A stretch of 64,000 bases of DNA from Hungatella_A sp034142505 (GCA_034142505.1 JAWZDV010000012.1:81058-145057), one strand, 5' to 3'. Shown: positions 35,277-44,791, numbered from the stretch's first letter. Made by a program: numbers and translations. The notes: generated by a model from the sequence alone, not told the origin.

Positions 35277-37052
35277 TCAGTCAATCACCGGCAATGTCAG
35301 AATAATCTTCGTCCCCATCCACTGGACACTCTCAATCTTCATTCCATAATTCTCTCCAAAATTGAGCTGAATCCGTTCCTTCACATTGACAATTCCCACA
35401 TGGGTCTTCCCGTTGACCTTGAATCCCTGGTTGATCTTCTCAATCACTTCCGGCTGGATTCCCACACCATTATCCTCCACAGTCACCACCAAATTCCCGT
35501 CCTTCTCTCTGGCTGTGATAATGATCATCCCTTCTCCCTTTTTGAACTCCACGCCGTGAAAGATTGCATTTTCCAGGAGGGGCTGAATCAAAAGTTTGGG
35601 AATCTTTCTGTCTTTCACCGCCTCATCGCACTCCAATGCCACCTGAAAACTATCGTCGTACCGGAATTTCTGAATATCCACATACTGTCTCAGCACATGA
35701 AACTCCTGGCTGACGGTCACAAATTCATCCGGATTGGACAAAGTGCTGCGAAGCAATTGGATGAAAGAGGCCAGCATCCTGGATGCCGCCTCATTCTTCT
35801 CCATATCCACCATACATTTAATGGAAAAAAGCGTGTTATACATAAAATGGGGATTGATCTGCGCCTGTAAAAATCCCAGTTCCATCTTTCGCTTTTGCTG
35901 CTCCTTCTGCTTAATCCCGTCCATCAGGGTACGCATCCGTGTCAGCATCATATTGAGCTGTTTGCTCAGGATCTTGATCTCGGTATATCCCTTCACAACA
36001 CACTCTTTGTCCAGGTTATTTTCCTCCACCTGGAGCATAAACACGCACAGCTGGGAGATCGGCCTTGTGGTCCTGTCCGCAAAATGTCCCGCATACAGGA
36101 TTGCCATCCCAATCGCCACAACGGCCAGACTGATAATCACCAGACGGACGCTGCGGATCGGTTCCATCACCGCCGCCAGAGGAATTTCCTCCAACACGGT
36201 AATTCCGGTGTCCGGCACCTGATACCGGGTGAACAGAATATCTTCCCCTCTCATCCTAGTAATCGTGTAAGAATTCTCCCCAAACAGCTTGTCCAGATTC
36301 TTCATATGAAAGAAATTGAATCCATTCAGTTTGCTGTTACTGCTGGAGATAATCGTCCCCTCCTGGTCTACCACATAGATCGTATTCCGGTTTCCTTCCG
36401 TCACCGTCTCATACATCGAACGGATCTGTTTCTCGTCCATATTAATCATTAAATAGGCGGCAGGTTCCCCGCTGTCATTCTCAATATACCTGGCCGCTGA
36501 AAAATATGACGTCTCGTTCTTCTTATCTTTATAACTGGCGATATCAATGATATTCCCTTTGGCAAAGAGCATTTTCTTATACCAGATCTTCGTTTTGGGA
36601 CTCATGTAGTCATTTCCCCCGCTGCTGTCCTCAGAACTGTATCCCTGTCCGTCCTCCAGCGCCAGCACCACATGAAACATCATACTGCTCTCATGAAAAG
36701 AACTCTTATACTGAGACGTGAGCCGGTCCATATACCAGGTAAAATCCTCCATCGTCTCCCGGTCTTCCTGACGGTTGAAATGATCCAGATAGGACCGCAG
36801 CGTATGGTCATAATAATACAAATTAGACAATGTATAGGCATTATACTTCACCTGTTTCACCCGGTCGCCGATCTGGCTCAGCACATCCGACCGATTGCTG
36901 CCGATCTCCGTGATCAGTGTATTCTCAAATACCTTGTATCCCAGCACTGATACCGCCAGTGTCAGAAAAATACTGACCACCAGCAGGGTACACCGCATAC
37001 GGAATTTCATGCTGTTGATATCCACTCCAAAGATCCGCCTTATCTTTTCCAT
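35277..37052 (-). CDS. YesM-type sensor histidine kinase
   Basis: The 591-residue membrane kinase has a first helix at about residues 18-40, an extracellular sensing domain of about 260 residues, a second helix near 310-330 and a HAMP linker. The His-kinase box follows (QAQINPHFMYNTLFSIKCM, with the phospho-accepting His), then a GHKL ATPase (LLIQPLLENAIFHG, VTVEDNGVGI, HVGIVNVKERI). The YesMN class usually senses extracellular saccharides. Its stop overlaps the upstream region of the yesN-like gene, so the pair is co-translated. It lies directly downstream of a sulfatase. Confidence 0.9.
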   Translation of the reverse strand: MEKIRRIFGVDINSMKFRMRCTLLVVSIFLTLAVSVLGYKVFENTLITEIGSNRSDVLSQIGDRVKQVKYNAYTLSNLYYYDHTLRSYLDHFNRQEDRETMEDFTWYMDRLTSQYKSSFHESSMMFHVVLALEDGQGYSSEDSSGGNDYMSPKTKIWYKKMLFAKGNIIDIASYKDKKNETSYFSAARYIENDSGEPAAYLMINMDEKQIRSMYETVTEGNRNTIYVVDQEGTIISSSNSKLNGFNFFHMKNLDKLFGENSYTITRMRGEDILFTRYQVPDTGITVLEEIPLAAVMEPIRSVRLVIISLAVVAIGMAILYAGHFADRTTRPISQLCVFMLQVEENNLDKECVVKGYTEIKILSKQLNMMLTRMRTLMDGIKQKEQQKRKMELGFLQAQINPHFMYNTLFSIKCMVDMEKNEAASRMLASFIQLLRSTLSNPDEFVTVSQEFHVLRQYVDIQKFRYDDSFQVALECDEAVKDRKIPKLLIQPLLENAIFHGVEFKKGEGMIIITAREKDGNLVVTVEDNGVGIQPEVIEKINQGFKVNGKTHVGIVNVKERIQLNFGENYGMKIESVQWMGTKIILTLPVID

Positions 37053-37136
37053 ACTGCCCCTTTTATTCTCACCTTGAAACCAGTCCTATTCCTCTTTCAC
37101 CATTATAGCAAATAATACAAAAAAACAAAACAGCAG

Positions 37137-38603
37137 CTAATATTTGCCGATACGCAGCGGAAGCGTATCCTCTGTCTCCACAATCCGGTCCATCAGCTTT
37201 CTAAGCATCCGTTCTTTGATCTCCCGGTACTCTTCTTCCTCCCACAAATTCCGGAATTCACACGGGTCTTCATTCCTGTCATACAGTTCTCCATAATTCT
37301 GTCCCGCGTAATAAGTCACTTTGTAGTCTTTTCCTGTCAGTGTCTTCACACTCAGCCCCCAGTCATAGCAGTTGAATTCCGTCATGGCGTATGCTCTTCC
37401 CGCCCCTTTATCTCCCCTGAGAATCGGAGCCATCGAACTTCCCTGTACCCCGTAAGGCGGACGTACTCCTGCATATTCCAGCAGGGTCGGCATGATGTCC
37501 ACATGTTCCGTCACCTGGCTGTAACGGCACCCCTTTGGAATCATACCGGGCCATTTTAAGATCATGGGGGCTTTGATGATGCTGTCATAGTGGAACGGTC
37601 CCTTAAATAGCAGGCCGTGATCCCCCAGCAGCTCCCCGTGATCATTGGTAAATAGGATCAGCGTATCGTCTTCGATGCCTTTCTCTTCTATAACCTGCAA
37701 AATCCTTCCGATCTGATGATCCACCAGACTGATCATCCCGTAGTAAGCCGCTTTCACCCTGCCCCAGTCATGATCATCCAGACGCCGGTAATCATACTTC
37801 TCATTGCTGAACCCTCTTCCAATCCGCGCTTTTCTGAAATGGGGCGGTTTGTCCTCCAGTTCCCCTTCCTTTCGCATCGGTTTCTCCAGCTCATCCGGGT
37901 CATACATGGTGTCATAGGGAGCTGGCGGATCGAACGGATGATGAGGGTCCACAAAAGAGCAGAAGGCAAAGAACGGCTGATCCGGTTTTGATTCCCGGAT
38001 CAAATCGATGGTTCTGTCTGCAATCCAGGCGGACTGATGATAGTCCGGGTTGATCCGGCTTTCATGAACCTGCGGCGGGCCGTTCAAATTCTTATCGGCC
38101 GCTGAAGCCGTGTCCTCCTTCCGTTTCCGCTCGCCCTGAAGTTTCACTTCCTCGTAATCCTCCATGCTGTTCTCTCTCAGCCAGGTCAGATACTCTCCGG
38201 TTTTCGTATCGCAGGTCGTGTGGATGATATCAAACCCGTAGTTGTCCTCCGGCCAGTCCTCCTGCTCATCCTCTTTTGGCCGAAACTGGGTGGTGATATG
38301 CATCTTGCCGATGGCCGCTGTCACATAGCCGTTATCCCGCAGCACCTCCGGCAGTGTGATTTCCTCATCCCTCAGCGGTATTCCATTGTCCCTGGTTCCG
38401 TGGTTCTTGGGATAACGCCCGGTCAGCACGGAGCACCGGGAGGGGGAACACACTGGATTTTGCACAAAATGATTGTCAAACACACTGCCATTTAATGCGA
38501 TCCGATCGATATTCGGCGTGTGAATCTGATGATTTCCGTAGCAGCCCAGCGCGTCAAACCGCAGCTGGTCTGCCATAAACAGAATGATATTGGGCTGTTT
38601 CAT
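37137..38603 (-). CDS. Cys-type sulfatase (S1 family), second copy
   Basis: The 488-residue enzyme has PNIILFMADQLRFDALGCYG at the N-terminus, the formylglycine motif CSPSRCSVLTGRYP (about residues 52-65), GKMHI and FTNDHGELLGDHGL. The C-terminal half resembles choline-sulfatase and heparan/aryl sulfatases. No signal peptide is present, so it is cytoplasmic. AGGAGAGG precedes the ATG. It ends an ABC importer operon of the nitrate/sulfonate type, so a small imported sulfate ester is the likely substrate (inferred). It is not closely similar to the sulfatase at 12031-13386. Confidence 0.88.
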   Translation of the reverse strand: MKQPNIILFMADQLRFDALGCYGNHQIHTPNIDRIALNGSVFDNHFVQNPVCSPSRCSVLTGRYPKNHGTRDNGIPLRDEEITLPEVLRDNGYVTAAIGKMHITTQFRPKEDEQEDWPEDNYGFDIIHTTCDTKTGEYLTWLRENSMEDYEEVKLQGERKRKEDTASAADKNLNGPPQVHESRINPDYHQSAWIADRTIDLIRESKPDQPFFAFCSFVDPHHPFDPPAPYDTMYDPDELEKPMRKEGELEDKPPHFRKARIGRGFSNEKYDYRRLDDHDWGRVKAAYYGMISLVDHQIGRILQVIEEKGIEDDTLILFTNDHGELLGDHGLLFKGPFHYDSIIKAPMILKWPGMIPKGCRYSQVTEHVDIMPTLLEYAGVRPPYGVQGSSMAPILRGDKGAGRAYAMTEFNCYDWGLSVKTLTGKDYKVTYYAGQNYGELYDRNEDPCEFRNLWEEEEYREIKERMLRKLMDRIVETEDTLPLRIGKY

Positions 38604-38613
38604 TGTCCTCTCC

Positions 38614-39360
38614 TTACCACCATTTAATCAGGTCCGTCACATGATTTCTAATTTCCACAAACTCAGGCAAGGTCACATCCCGCGGTCTTGGCAGATGGTT
38701 GACGATTTCTTTCTTGATCTTCGTCGGTTTGTTGGTGAGCACCAGGATACGCTCGCTCAAGTACACCGCTTCCTCAATATTGTGGGTGATAAAGATCACC
38801 GTCGTCCCCGTCTTCTGCCACAGCTTGACCAGTTCGTCTTCCAGCTTAAACCGCAGGGAGATATCCAGCTGGCCGTAAGGTTCATCCATAATCAGCAGTT
38901 CCGGCTGCACGGCAAAGGCCCTGGCAATCACCACACGCTGCAGCATACTGGCCGACAGCTGCTCCGGATAATAATTCCGGTATTCCTCCAGCCCCACCAT
39001 CCGGATCACTTCGTCCGCCCGTTTGTTGATCTCCTCCTCCGGCAGCTTCTTGATCTTCAAGCCATACTTCACATTTTCTTCCACTTTCAGCCATGGAAAC
39101 GTGGAGTACTCCTGAAAAATATAGGCAATATTGTGTTTCTTCAAATCCACCGGTTCCCCATTGACCAAAATCTCACCGGCCGTGATATCATAAAGCTTGG
39201 TCAGACTGTTCAAAAACGTTGTCTTGCCACAGCCGGTCGGCCCCACGATACACAGGAATTCACCTTCCTTCACATCAAAGGAGATATCATCCAGCACCAG
39301 TAAGTCGCCGAATTTTTTTGTCAGGTTCGTCACCTTTACTTTTACGTTTTCTTTGCTCAT
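38614..39360 (-). CDS. nitrate/sulfonate-type ABC ATPase with degenerate signature
   Basis: The 248-residue ATPase of the SsuB/TauB/NrtD family has Walker A VGPTGCGKTTFLNSL, Walker B LLIMDEPYGQLD and switch ITHNIEEAVYLS. Its signature reads QLSASMLQRVVIARA, so the two glycines of LSGGQ are missing, whereas the neighbouring ATPase has LSGGM. In a heterodimer this would make one of the two ATP sites defective. ATG 39360 is chosen for the GGGGG upstream; the frame is open for 14 more codons. It is the second ATPase of a two-permease, two-ATPase importer. Confidence 0.88.
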   Translation of the reverse strand: MSKENVKVKVTNLTKKFGDLLVLDDISFDVKEGEFLCIVGPTGCGKTTFLNSLTKLYDITAGEILVNGEPVDLKKHNIAYIFQEYSTFPWLKVEENVKYGLKIKKLPEEEINKRADEVIRMVGLEEYRNYYPEQLSASMLQRVVIARAFAVQPELLIMDEPYGQLDISLRFKLEDELVKLWQKTGTTVIFITHNIEEAVYLSERILVLTNKPTKIKKEIVNHLPRPRDVTLPEFVEIRNHVTDLIKWW

Positions 39361-39373
39361 GGTATCCCCCTTT

Positions 39374-40147
39374 CTACAACGTATCGTCCGTGTTATCCAC
39401 AATTTCCTGGCGCAGTTTTAAAAACGCCGGGTCCACATAGCTTCTCGGTCTTGGCAGGTCAACCAGATATTCTTTCTTGATCCCGGTGGGACAGTTCGTC
39501 AGCAGGATGATGCGGTCGGCCAGAAACACGGCCTCCTCGATATTATTGGTCACAAACACTACCGTCCGCTTCTCCTTCTGCCAGATTTTCTCCAGTTCTT
39601 CCTCCATCATATAGCGGGTCTGGGCATCCAGATGGCCGAATGGCTCATCCAGCAGCATCACCTTCGGGTCATTGCAGTATGCTCTCGCAATCCCCACACG
39701 CTGTCTCATACCGCCGGACAGCTGGTTGGGATAACTCTTCTCAAATCCCTGCAGACCTACCAGATCAATAAAATACTGGGCTCTCTCCCGCCTCGTCTTC
39801 TTGTCTATCTTACGTGACTTTGGGCCAAACTCCACGTTTCCCATAACCGTACAGAACGGAAACAGCGCCGTCGTCTGATACACCACCCCGCGGTCCGCGC
39901 CGGGACCGGTCACCAGATTCCCATCCACATAGACCTCTCCGCCCGTAGGCAGTTCCAGTCCTGCAATCATATTTAACAGTGTCGTTTTTCCGCACTGCCC
40001 GGGGCCGAACAAGACCACGAATTCATTTTCATTCACTTCCAGCTGAACATCCCGCACCACCTCTTTTTCCCGTCCGGCAGATTCAAATGTCTTTGATACG
40101 TGATTTAAGGAGATCACTGCCTGATCTACACATCCATGATGTTCCAT
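39374..40147 (-). CDS. nitrate/sulfonate-type ABC ATPase
   Basis: The 257-residue ATPase has Walker A FGPGQCGKTTLLNMI, Walker B VMLLDEPFGHLDAQ, signature QLSGGMRQRVGIARA and switch VTNNIEEAVFLADR, where Asn replaces the usual switch histidine. ATG 40147 fits GGAAGG at seven bases; an ATG two codons earlier is too close. It overlaps the permease gene by 22 bases. With its neighbour it likely forms the motor for two distinct permeases. Confidence 0.9.
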   Translation of the reverse strand: MEHHGCVDQAVISLNHVSKTFESAGREKEVVRDVQLEVNENEFVVLFGPGQCGKTTLLNMIAGLELPTGGEVYVDGNLVTGPGADRGVVYQTTALFPFCTVMGNVEFGPKSRKIDKKTRRERAQYFIDLVGLQGFEKSYPNQLSGGMRQRVGIARAYCNDPKVMLLDEPFGHLDAQTRYMMEEELEKIWQKEKRTVVFVTNNIEEAVFLADRIILLTNCPTGIKKEYLVDLPRPRSYVDPAFLKLRQEIVDNTDDTL

Positions 40148-40911
40148 GAGCATACCTTCCTTTCTACCGCTCTCATGACGGTCGCCAAGAACAGTCCAAC
40201 CAGTCCGATGACTACCATACCGACCAGTACCAGCGGAATGTTGGTGGTATCACTGCCTCGCAGAATGATCCATCCGCAGCCCTCCTGGGCGCCCACCATC
40301 TCCGCAGCCAGAACTGCCATCCAGGCCGTGGACAGCGCCACCTGCATACCGGCGAAAATCTGAGGCATACAGGAAGGAAGAATCACCCTCAAAAAAATGT
40401 CTCTGTCGCTGGTTCCCAGCATTTTCGCGCATCCGACCAATGTCGGGTCCACTCTCTGTGCGCCGGTATAGGCATTTAACGTTACGTTGGTAAACGATCC
40501 GATAAAGATAATGGCATATTTCGGCAGTTCCCCAACTCCAAACCACAGAATAATCAGCGGAATCCACGCGATAGGGGGAATCGGCCGCAGCATCTCAAAT
40601 ATGGGTTTGATGACCGCCTCCGCATAGCGGGAGGTTCCCATGGCAACGCCGACGATGATTCCAAGCACCGTAGCAACGGAGTAACCAACAATCACACGGC
40701 GGAGACTGAAATACAAATGTCCGTAAAGAGTATACCGTCCGATCGGAGTCGTAATGGAGGAGACAAGAAGTTTCAGAACCTGGAGCGGTCCCGGCGTCGT
40801 CTCCTTCGCCGCTGTAAATGTGGTAATAAAGGACCAGGCCAGGAAAAACGTGGCAATTGCAACCACAGCATAGATCGTCTTCTCTGTCTTTTCCGTCATG
40901 CTCTTTTTCAT
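40126..40911 (-). CDS. ABC permease (SsuC/TauC-like)
   Basis: The 261-residue membrane protein has about six helices and the nitrate/sulfonate EAA loop (GCAKMLGTSDRDIFLRVILP). It also shows AWIPLIILWFGVGELPKYAI, typical of the SsuC/TauC/NrtB family. GGGAGGG precedes the ATG. It overlaps the ATPase gene behind it, and its own start overlaps the end of the second permease, so all are translated from one message. Confidence 0.9.
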   Translation of the reverse strand: MKKSMTEKTEKTIYAVVAIATFFLAWSFITTFTAAKETTPGPLQVLKLLVSSITTPIGRYTLYGHLYFSLRRVIVGYSVATVLGIIVGVAMGTSRYAEAVIKPIFEMLRPIPPIAWIPLIILWFGVGELPKYAIIFIGSFTNVTLNAYTGAQRVDPTLVGCAKMLGTSDRDIFLRVILPSCMPQIFAGMQVALSTAWMAVLAAEMVGAQEGCGWIILRGSDTTNIPLVLVGMVVIGLVGLFLATVMRAVERKVCSWNIMDV

Positions 40912-41711
40912 GATTTGCGCCCTCCCTTCACCAGCATATTCTCAATTTTCCCAAGTACAACGGTAAATATCGTTCCGATGGCGCCGATGGTCAGCATACC
41001 GACAATGATCATATCGGCTCTGCCCAGCGCACGGTTTAACTGAATCATATATCCCAGGCCCTTGTTGGCCGCCAGCATTTCCGCCGCGCACAAGGTCATC
41101 CAGGCCGTTCCCAGAGAAATGCGCAGCCCCGTGAAAATCAACGGCAGGGCTGTCGGAATCGCAACAGTGAACAGCATCTTGCTCCTGGAAGCGCCGAAAG
41201 TCTGGGCAACCCACAGATGCACCGGCTTCGTCTGCTTGATGCCTGCATAGGTATTAATCACACAGGGCACGAAGGCGGACACGAAAATGATGGCTGCCTT
41301 GGCTCCGAGGCCGATTCCAAACCACAGGATCATAAGCGGAATCCAGGCGATGGTCGGCACCGGGCGGATCAGATCAAACAGCGGCGTCACAAACAAATCA
41401 ATTCTCCGAAACCATGCCATACAGATTCCCAGCGGAATCCCCACGACAGCGCCCAGAAAATATCCGGTCAGAGCCACCTTTAAACTGGCGGCAATGTGCT
41501 GAAACAGCGTCCCGCCGTCCGGCGCCTTCTTCGTCAGTTTAAAAATAAATCCCTTCAGCACCTGCACCGGGCTCGGAAGCGCGTAATCCGGCATCAAATG
41601 CAGCACTGCTGTTGCAATATACCAGATGATAAAAAACGTGCACAGCGAACAAATCGAGATGATAGCAAATTTCCGTTTATCATGCTGCCTTTTCTTCTCA
41701 TATTCCGTCAT
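40908..41711 (-). CDS. ABC permease (SsuC/TauC-like), second copy
   Basis: The 267-residue protein is related to its neighbour: AWIPLMILWFGIGLGAKAAI and VAQTFGASRSKMLFTVAIP as the EAA loop. A heterodimeric channel from two paralogous permeases fits with two ATPases. It ends four bases inside the next permease and lies 66 bases after the solute-binding gene. Confidence 0.9.
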   Translation of the reverse strand: MTEYEKKRQHDKRKFAIISICSLCTFFIIWYIATAVLHLMPDYALPSPVQVLKGFIFKLTKKAPDGGTLFQHIAASLKVALTGYFLGAVVGIPLGICMAWFRRIDLFVTPLFDLIRPVPTIAWIPLMILWFGIGLGAKAAIIFVSAFVPCVINTYAGIKQTKPVHLWVAQTFGASRSKMLFTVAIPTALPLIFTGLRISLGTAWMTLCAAEMLAANKGLGYMIQLNRALGRADMIIVGMLTIGAIGTIFTVVLGKIENMLVKGGRKS

Positions 41712-41735
41712 TCTTGTCCCATCCTTTCAAAATTC

Positions 41736-41758
41736 AAGGGTGCCCGCCGGACACCCTT
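41736..41758 (-). terminator. hairpin between solute-binding and permease genes
   Basis: AAGGGTG (41736-41742) and CACCCTT (41752-41758) form a stable stem with a GC-rich loop directly after the solute-binding gene. It has no strong U-run on the minus strand. Such a hairpin often stabilises the upstream message or partly attenuates read-through, giving more binding protein than permease. Confidence 0.5.
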
Positions 41759-41777
41759 TTTAATTTCTATCACGGCT

Positions 41778-42896
41778 TTAATATCCTAAAGCTTCTTTTA
41801 CAATGGAATCATCGATGTGCTTTGCAACCTCCGGGAATTTGCTCTCGTCAAGCAGTTCCTGAGATACCCAGAACTCGCCGGTGATCTGTACGGAATCGCC
41901 GATGGTAATTCCTTTTGCCTCCTCAGAAGTCACGAAAGGTCTCGTCTCAATCTCTGTCTTGCAGGCTTCAATCGTAGATTCCGAACCATTCTCGGTATAC
42001 CAGTCAAGCAGCAGCTGGGCCGCCATATCCGGGTCTGCCTGAAGGGCATCGGTTGCCTGGAAAAATGCTTTTGTATAATTCGTAAGTGCTTCTCTCTTTG
42101 TGTCATATGCCTTGCCGCTGACAATAATGGAATCAAACTGCGGAACATCCAGAGTCGTCAGGCTGGATGTCACTACCATGCCCTCGCCCTCTGCTACATA
42201 AGATGTCGGTGGATTCAAAGCCGCCACATCACAGTTGCCTGTCATCAGTGCCTGATAAGCTGACGGGAAATCCATATGTACAATCTCCACATCCTCGGTA
42301 GTCAGCCCCAGTTTCTCCAGCCATTTAATCACGTTCAGATGAGAAATCGTTCCGGTATTGGTTGCAATAATTGCGCCCTTTAAAGTCTCCGCATCACCGT
42401 ATACATCCGGGTAAGATGGGTTGGCGCCTTTTACTTTGGCAATTGGAGAATCCGGTTTGCACAGGGTATAGAGTCCACCCTCGGAGTGGCCAATATCCGC
42501 GATGCAGTATCCGCCGTAAATGGCCAGTGAATTTACGGCCGCCGCACTCAGAGTGCCGACCTCCCACTCATTGGCTGCCAGCGCCTCGTTCATCGCTCCG
42601 CCATTGGCAAAATAAACCGTCTCGATCTTAAATCCATTGGCCACATCCAGGCCGTTGTCTATCATATATTTGATCGGAATACTGTTCAAGAAAGGCATAA
42701 CCGCCACTTTTAAAACCGGTAAATCCGCTGCCGGTACTTCCGCTTCCGTCTCCGTCTTGCCGGCATCTCCAGCCTTCGTAGTCGTTTCTGTCTTCGGTGC
42801 TGCCGTTGTGGCATCCACTGCCTTCGGTGCACATCCGGCTAATGCTGTCGTTACCATCGCCGCCGCCATCATGATACCCACCAATCGTTTTTTCAT
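41778..42896 (-). CDS. nitrate/sulfonate-type solute-binding lipoprotein
   Basis: The 372-residue lipoprotein has a signal peptide ending TALAGC (Cys22), a Thr/Ala-rich linker and an SsuA/TauA/NrtA-like fold: VAVMPFLNSIPIKYMIDNGL, TVYFANGGAMNEALAANEWEV and NTGTISHLNVIKWLEK. ATG 42896 has AAAGGAGG five bases upstream; the frame is open for 20 further codons. The family binds small anions and organosulfur compounds or aromatics. It heads the importer genes leading to the second sulfatase, suggesting a sulfate ester ligand. Confidence 0.88.
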   Translation of the reverse strand: MKKRLVGIMMAAAMVTTALAGCAPKAVDATTAAPKTETTTKAGDAGKTETEAEVPAADLPVLKVAVMPFLNSIPIKYMIDNGLDVANGFKIETVYFANGGAMNEALAANEWEVGTLSAAAVNSLAIYGGYCIADIGHSEGGLYTLCKPDSPIAKVKGANPSYPDVYGDAETLKGAIIATNTGTISHLNVIKWLEKLGLTTEDVEIVHMDFPSAYQALMTGNCDVAALNPPTSYVAEGEGMVVTSSLTTLDVPQFDSIIVSGKAYDTKREALTNYTKAFFQATDALQADPDMAAQLLLDWYTENGSESTIEACKTEIETRPFVTSEEAKGITIGDSVQITGEFWVSQELLDESKFPEVAKHIDDSIVKEALGY

Positions 42897-43108
42897 AATA
42901 ACCTCCTTTTCCTCCGGTATGATCTGAACATACCAGGCATCGTTTCTTCTATGCACTTATTCTATCAGGTGTCCAATGGGGAAGTATATGTAAATTCTTA
43001 ATGTTTTTTCGGGTTTTTTGACATTTTAAAACGGAGATTATAAATTTTTGACAAACTTTTCAATTTTTTGCTGTCATGTTCCAGAGAATACCTCTATGGC
43101 AGGCAGGC

Positions 43109-43163
43109 AAAAAAACGTGGAGTTCTTCACCGCTTCTATCCGGTGAAAAACTCCACGTTTTTT
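43109..43163. terminator. terminator after guaB
   Basis: A long stem, AAAAAACGTGGAGTT with AACTCCACGTTTTTT, contains an inner TTCACCG/CGGTGAA helix and has U-runs on both strands. It lies 13 bases after the guaB stop. The 42897-43108 stretch upstream of the solute-binding gene is AT-rich. It shows a possible leftward TATAAT at 43037-43042 with a poorly spaced TTGAAA, and no other gene. Confidence 0.88.
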
Positions 43164-43175
43164 AATTGATCATTC

Positions 43176-44630
43176 TTATTCGTCGATGGAATAGTTTGGC
43201 GCTTCCTTCGTGATATGGATATCATGAGGATGGCTCTCTTTCAAGGAAGCGGCGGAAATCTTCACAAAACGCCCGGTCTCCTGAAGGGTCTTGATATCGG
43301 ATGCTCCACAGTATCCCATACCGGCCCGGAGGCCTCCCAGCATCTGGAATACGGTATCTTCCACCATGCCCTTGTAAGCCACACGGCCTTCCACGCCCTC
43401 CGGCACCAGTTTCTTGGCGTCGGCCTGGAAGTAGCGGTCCTTGCTGCCGTTCTCCATGGCGGCGATGGAACCCATGCCGCGGTATACTTTGTATTTTCTG
43501 CCCTGGTACAATTCGAAGGTTCCCGGGCTTTCATCACAGCCGGCGAACATGCTTCCCATCATGCAGACACTGCCGCCTGCCGCGATGGCTTTCGTCACAT
43601 CACCGGAGTACTTGATTCCGCCGTCGGCGATAATCGGGATTCCGTATTCTTTGGCTACGGCATAACAATCCATCACTGCCGTGATCTGCGGCACGCCGAT
43701 ACCGGCCACCACACGGGTGGTACAGATGGAACCAGGTCCGATGCCGACCTTCACCGCATCCGCTCTGGCCTCAATCAGGGCTTTTGTCGCCTCACCGGTA
43801 GCCACGTTGCCGGCAATCACCTGAAGTTCCGGATATTTCTCTTTAATCATATTCACACAGTTGATAACATTCACGGAATGTCCGTGTGCGGAATCTAACA
43901 CAACCACGTCCACTTTGGCGTTTACCAGCGCGTCCACACGGTCCAGCACATTGGCGGTGATGCCGACGCCGGCGCCGCACAGCAGCCGTCCCTGTTCGTC
44001 CTTGGCGGACAACGGGTACTTGATCTGTTTCTCAATATCCTTGATGGTGATCAGTCCCTTTAAGTTGAAATCGTCATCCACGATGGGCAGCTTCTCCACT
44101 CTCGCCTTAGCCAGAATTCTCTTGGCCTCCAGCATGGTGATGCCTTCCTTGGCTGTCACAAGATTCTTGGATGTCATGGACTCCTTGATCTTCTTGCTGA
44201 AATCTTCCTCAAATTTCAAATCGCGGTTGGTGATGATACCAACCAGTTTTTTTCCTTCCGTGATCGGCACGCCGGAGATGCGGAATTTGGCCATCAGCTC
44301 ATCGGCGTCCTTCAAGGTATGTTCCGGGGAAAGATAAAATGGGTCCGTGATGACACCGTTCTCTGAACGCTTTACCTTATCCACTTCCTCTGCCTGTTCC
44401 TCTATGGACATGTTCTTATGAATAATGCCGATACCACCCTGTCTGGCCATGGCAATTGCCATGCGGTGCTCAGTCACGGTGTCCATACCGGCGCTCATCA
44501 AAGGAATGTTAAGTTTAATCTTTTTGGTCAGATATGTGGTCAAATCTACCTGATTCGGGATTACTTCTGAATAAGACGGAATTAGCAGCACATCATCAAA
44601 AGTAATGCCATCACCAATAATTGTACCCAT
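43176..44630 (-). CDS. guaB: IMP dehydrogenase
   Basis: The 484-residue enzyme oxidises IMP to XMP with NAD, the committing step of GMP synthesis. It starts MGTIIGDGITFDDVLLIPSY and has two CBS modules (about residues 93-205), DSAHGHS, the catalytic loop GPGSICTTRVVAGIGVPQ with the active Cys, and MGSIAAMENGSKDRYFQ. The length is normal for the bacterial enzyme. It has its own promoter and terminator. Confidence 0.97.
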   Translation of the reverse strand: MGTIIGDGITFDDVLLIPSYSEVIPNQVDLTTYLTKKIKLNIPLMSAGMDTVTEHRMAIAMARQGGIGIIHKNMSIEEQAEEVDKVKRSENGVITDPFYLSPEHTLKDADELMAKFRISGVPITEGKKLVGIITNRDLKFEEDFSKKIKESMTSKNLVTAKEGITMLEAKRILAKARVEKLPIVDDDFNLKGLITIKDIEKQIKYPLSAKDEQGRLLCGAGVGITANVLDRVDALVNAKVDVVVLDSAHGHSVNVINCVNMIKEKYPELQVIAGNVATGEATKALIEARADAVKVGIGPGSICTTRVVAGIGVPQITAVMDCYAVAKEYGIPIIADGGIKYSGDVTKAIAAGGSVCMMGSMFAGCDESPGTFELYQGRKYKVYRGMGSIAAMENGSKDRYFQADAKKLVPEGVEGRVAYKGMVEDTVFQMLGGLRAGMGYCGASDIKTLQETGRFVKISAASLKESHPHDIHITKEAPNYSIDE

Positions 44631-44676
44631 TAAAATTTCCTCACTTTCTTAAGTTATTTTTTCTTATTAGTTACAT

Positions 44677-44705
44677 AGTGTAGCAAATTTTATGGGGCTT
44701 GTCAA
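44677..44705 (-). promoter_or_regulatory. guaB promoter
   Basis: On the minus strand, TTGACA (44700-44705), 17 bp and TACACT (44677-44682) lie about 45 bases upstream of the start. The leader contains no purine riboswitch fold that I can see. Confidence 0.65.
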
Positions 44706-44791
44706 ACAGAATTTCGGAAAGTTTTTTTCTTTTTGAAAACGCTTCCAGAAGCCGGGTATTTTCAGGTGAAAAACAGATGGTCAAATAACAG

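Noticed and set aside
44631..44760. Purine riboswitch upstream of guaB
   Set aside because: A promoter lies about 45 bases before the start, leaving a leader too short, and no three-way-junction core is visible.
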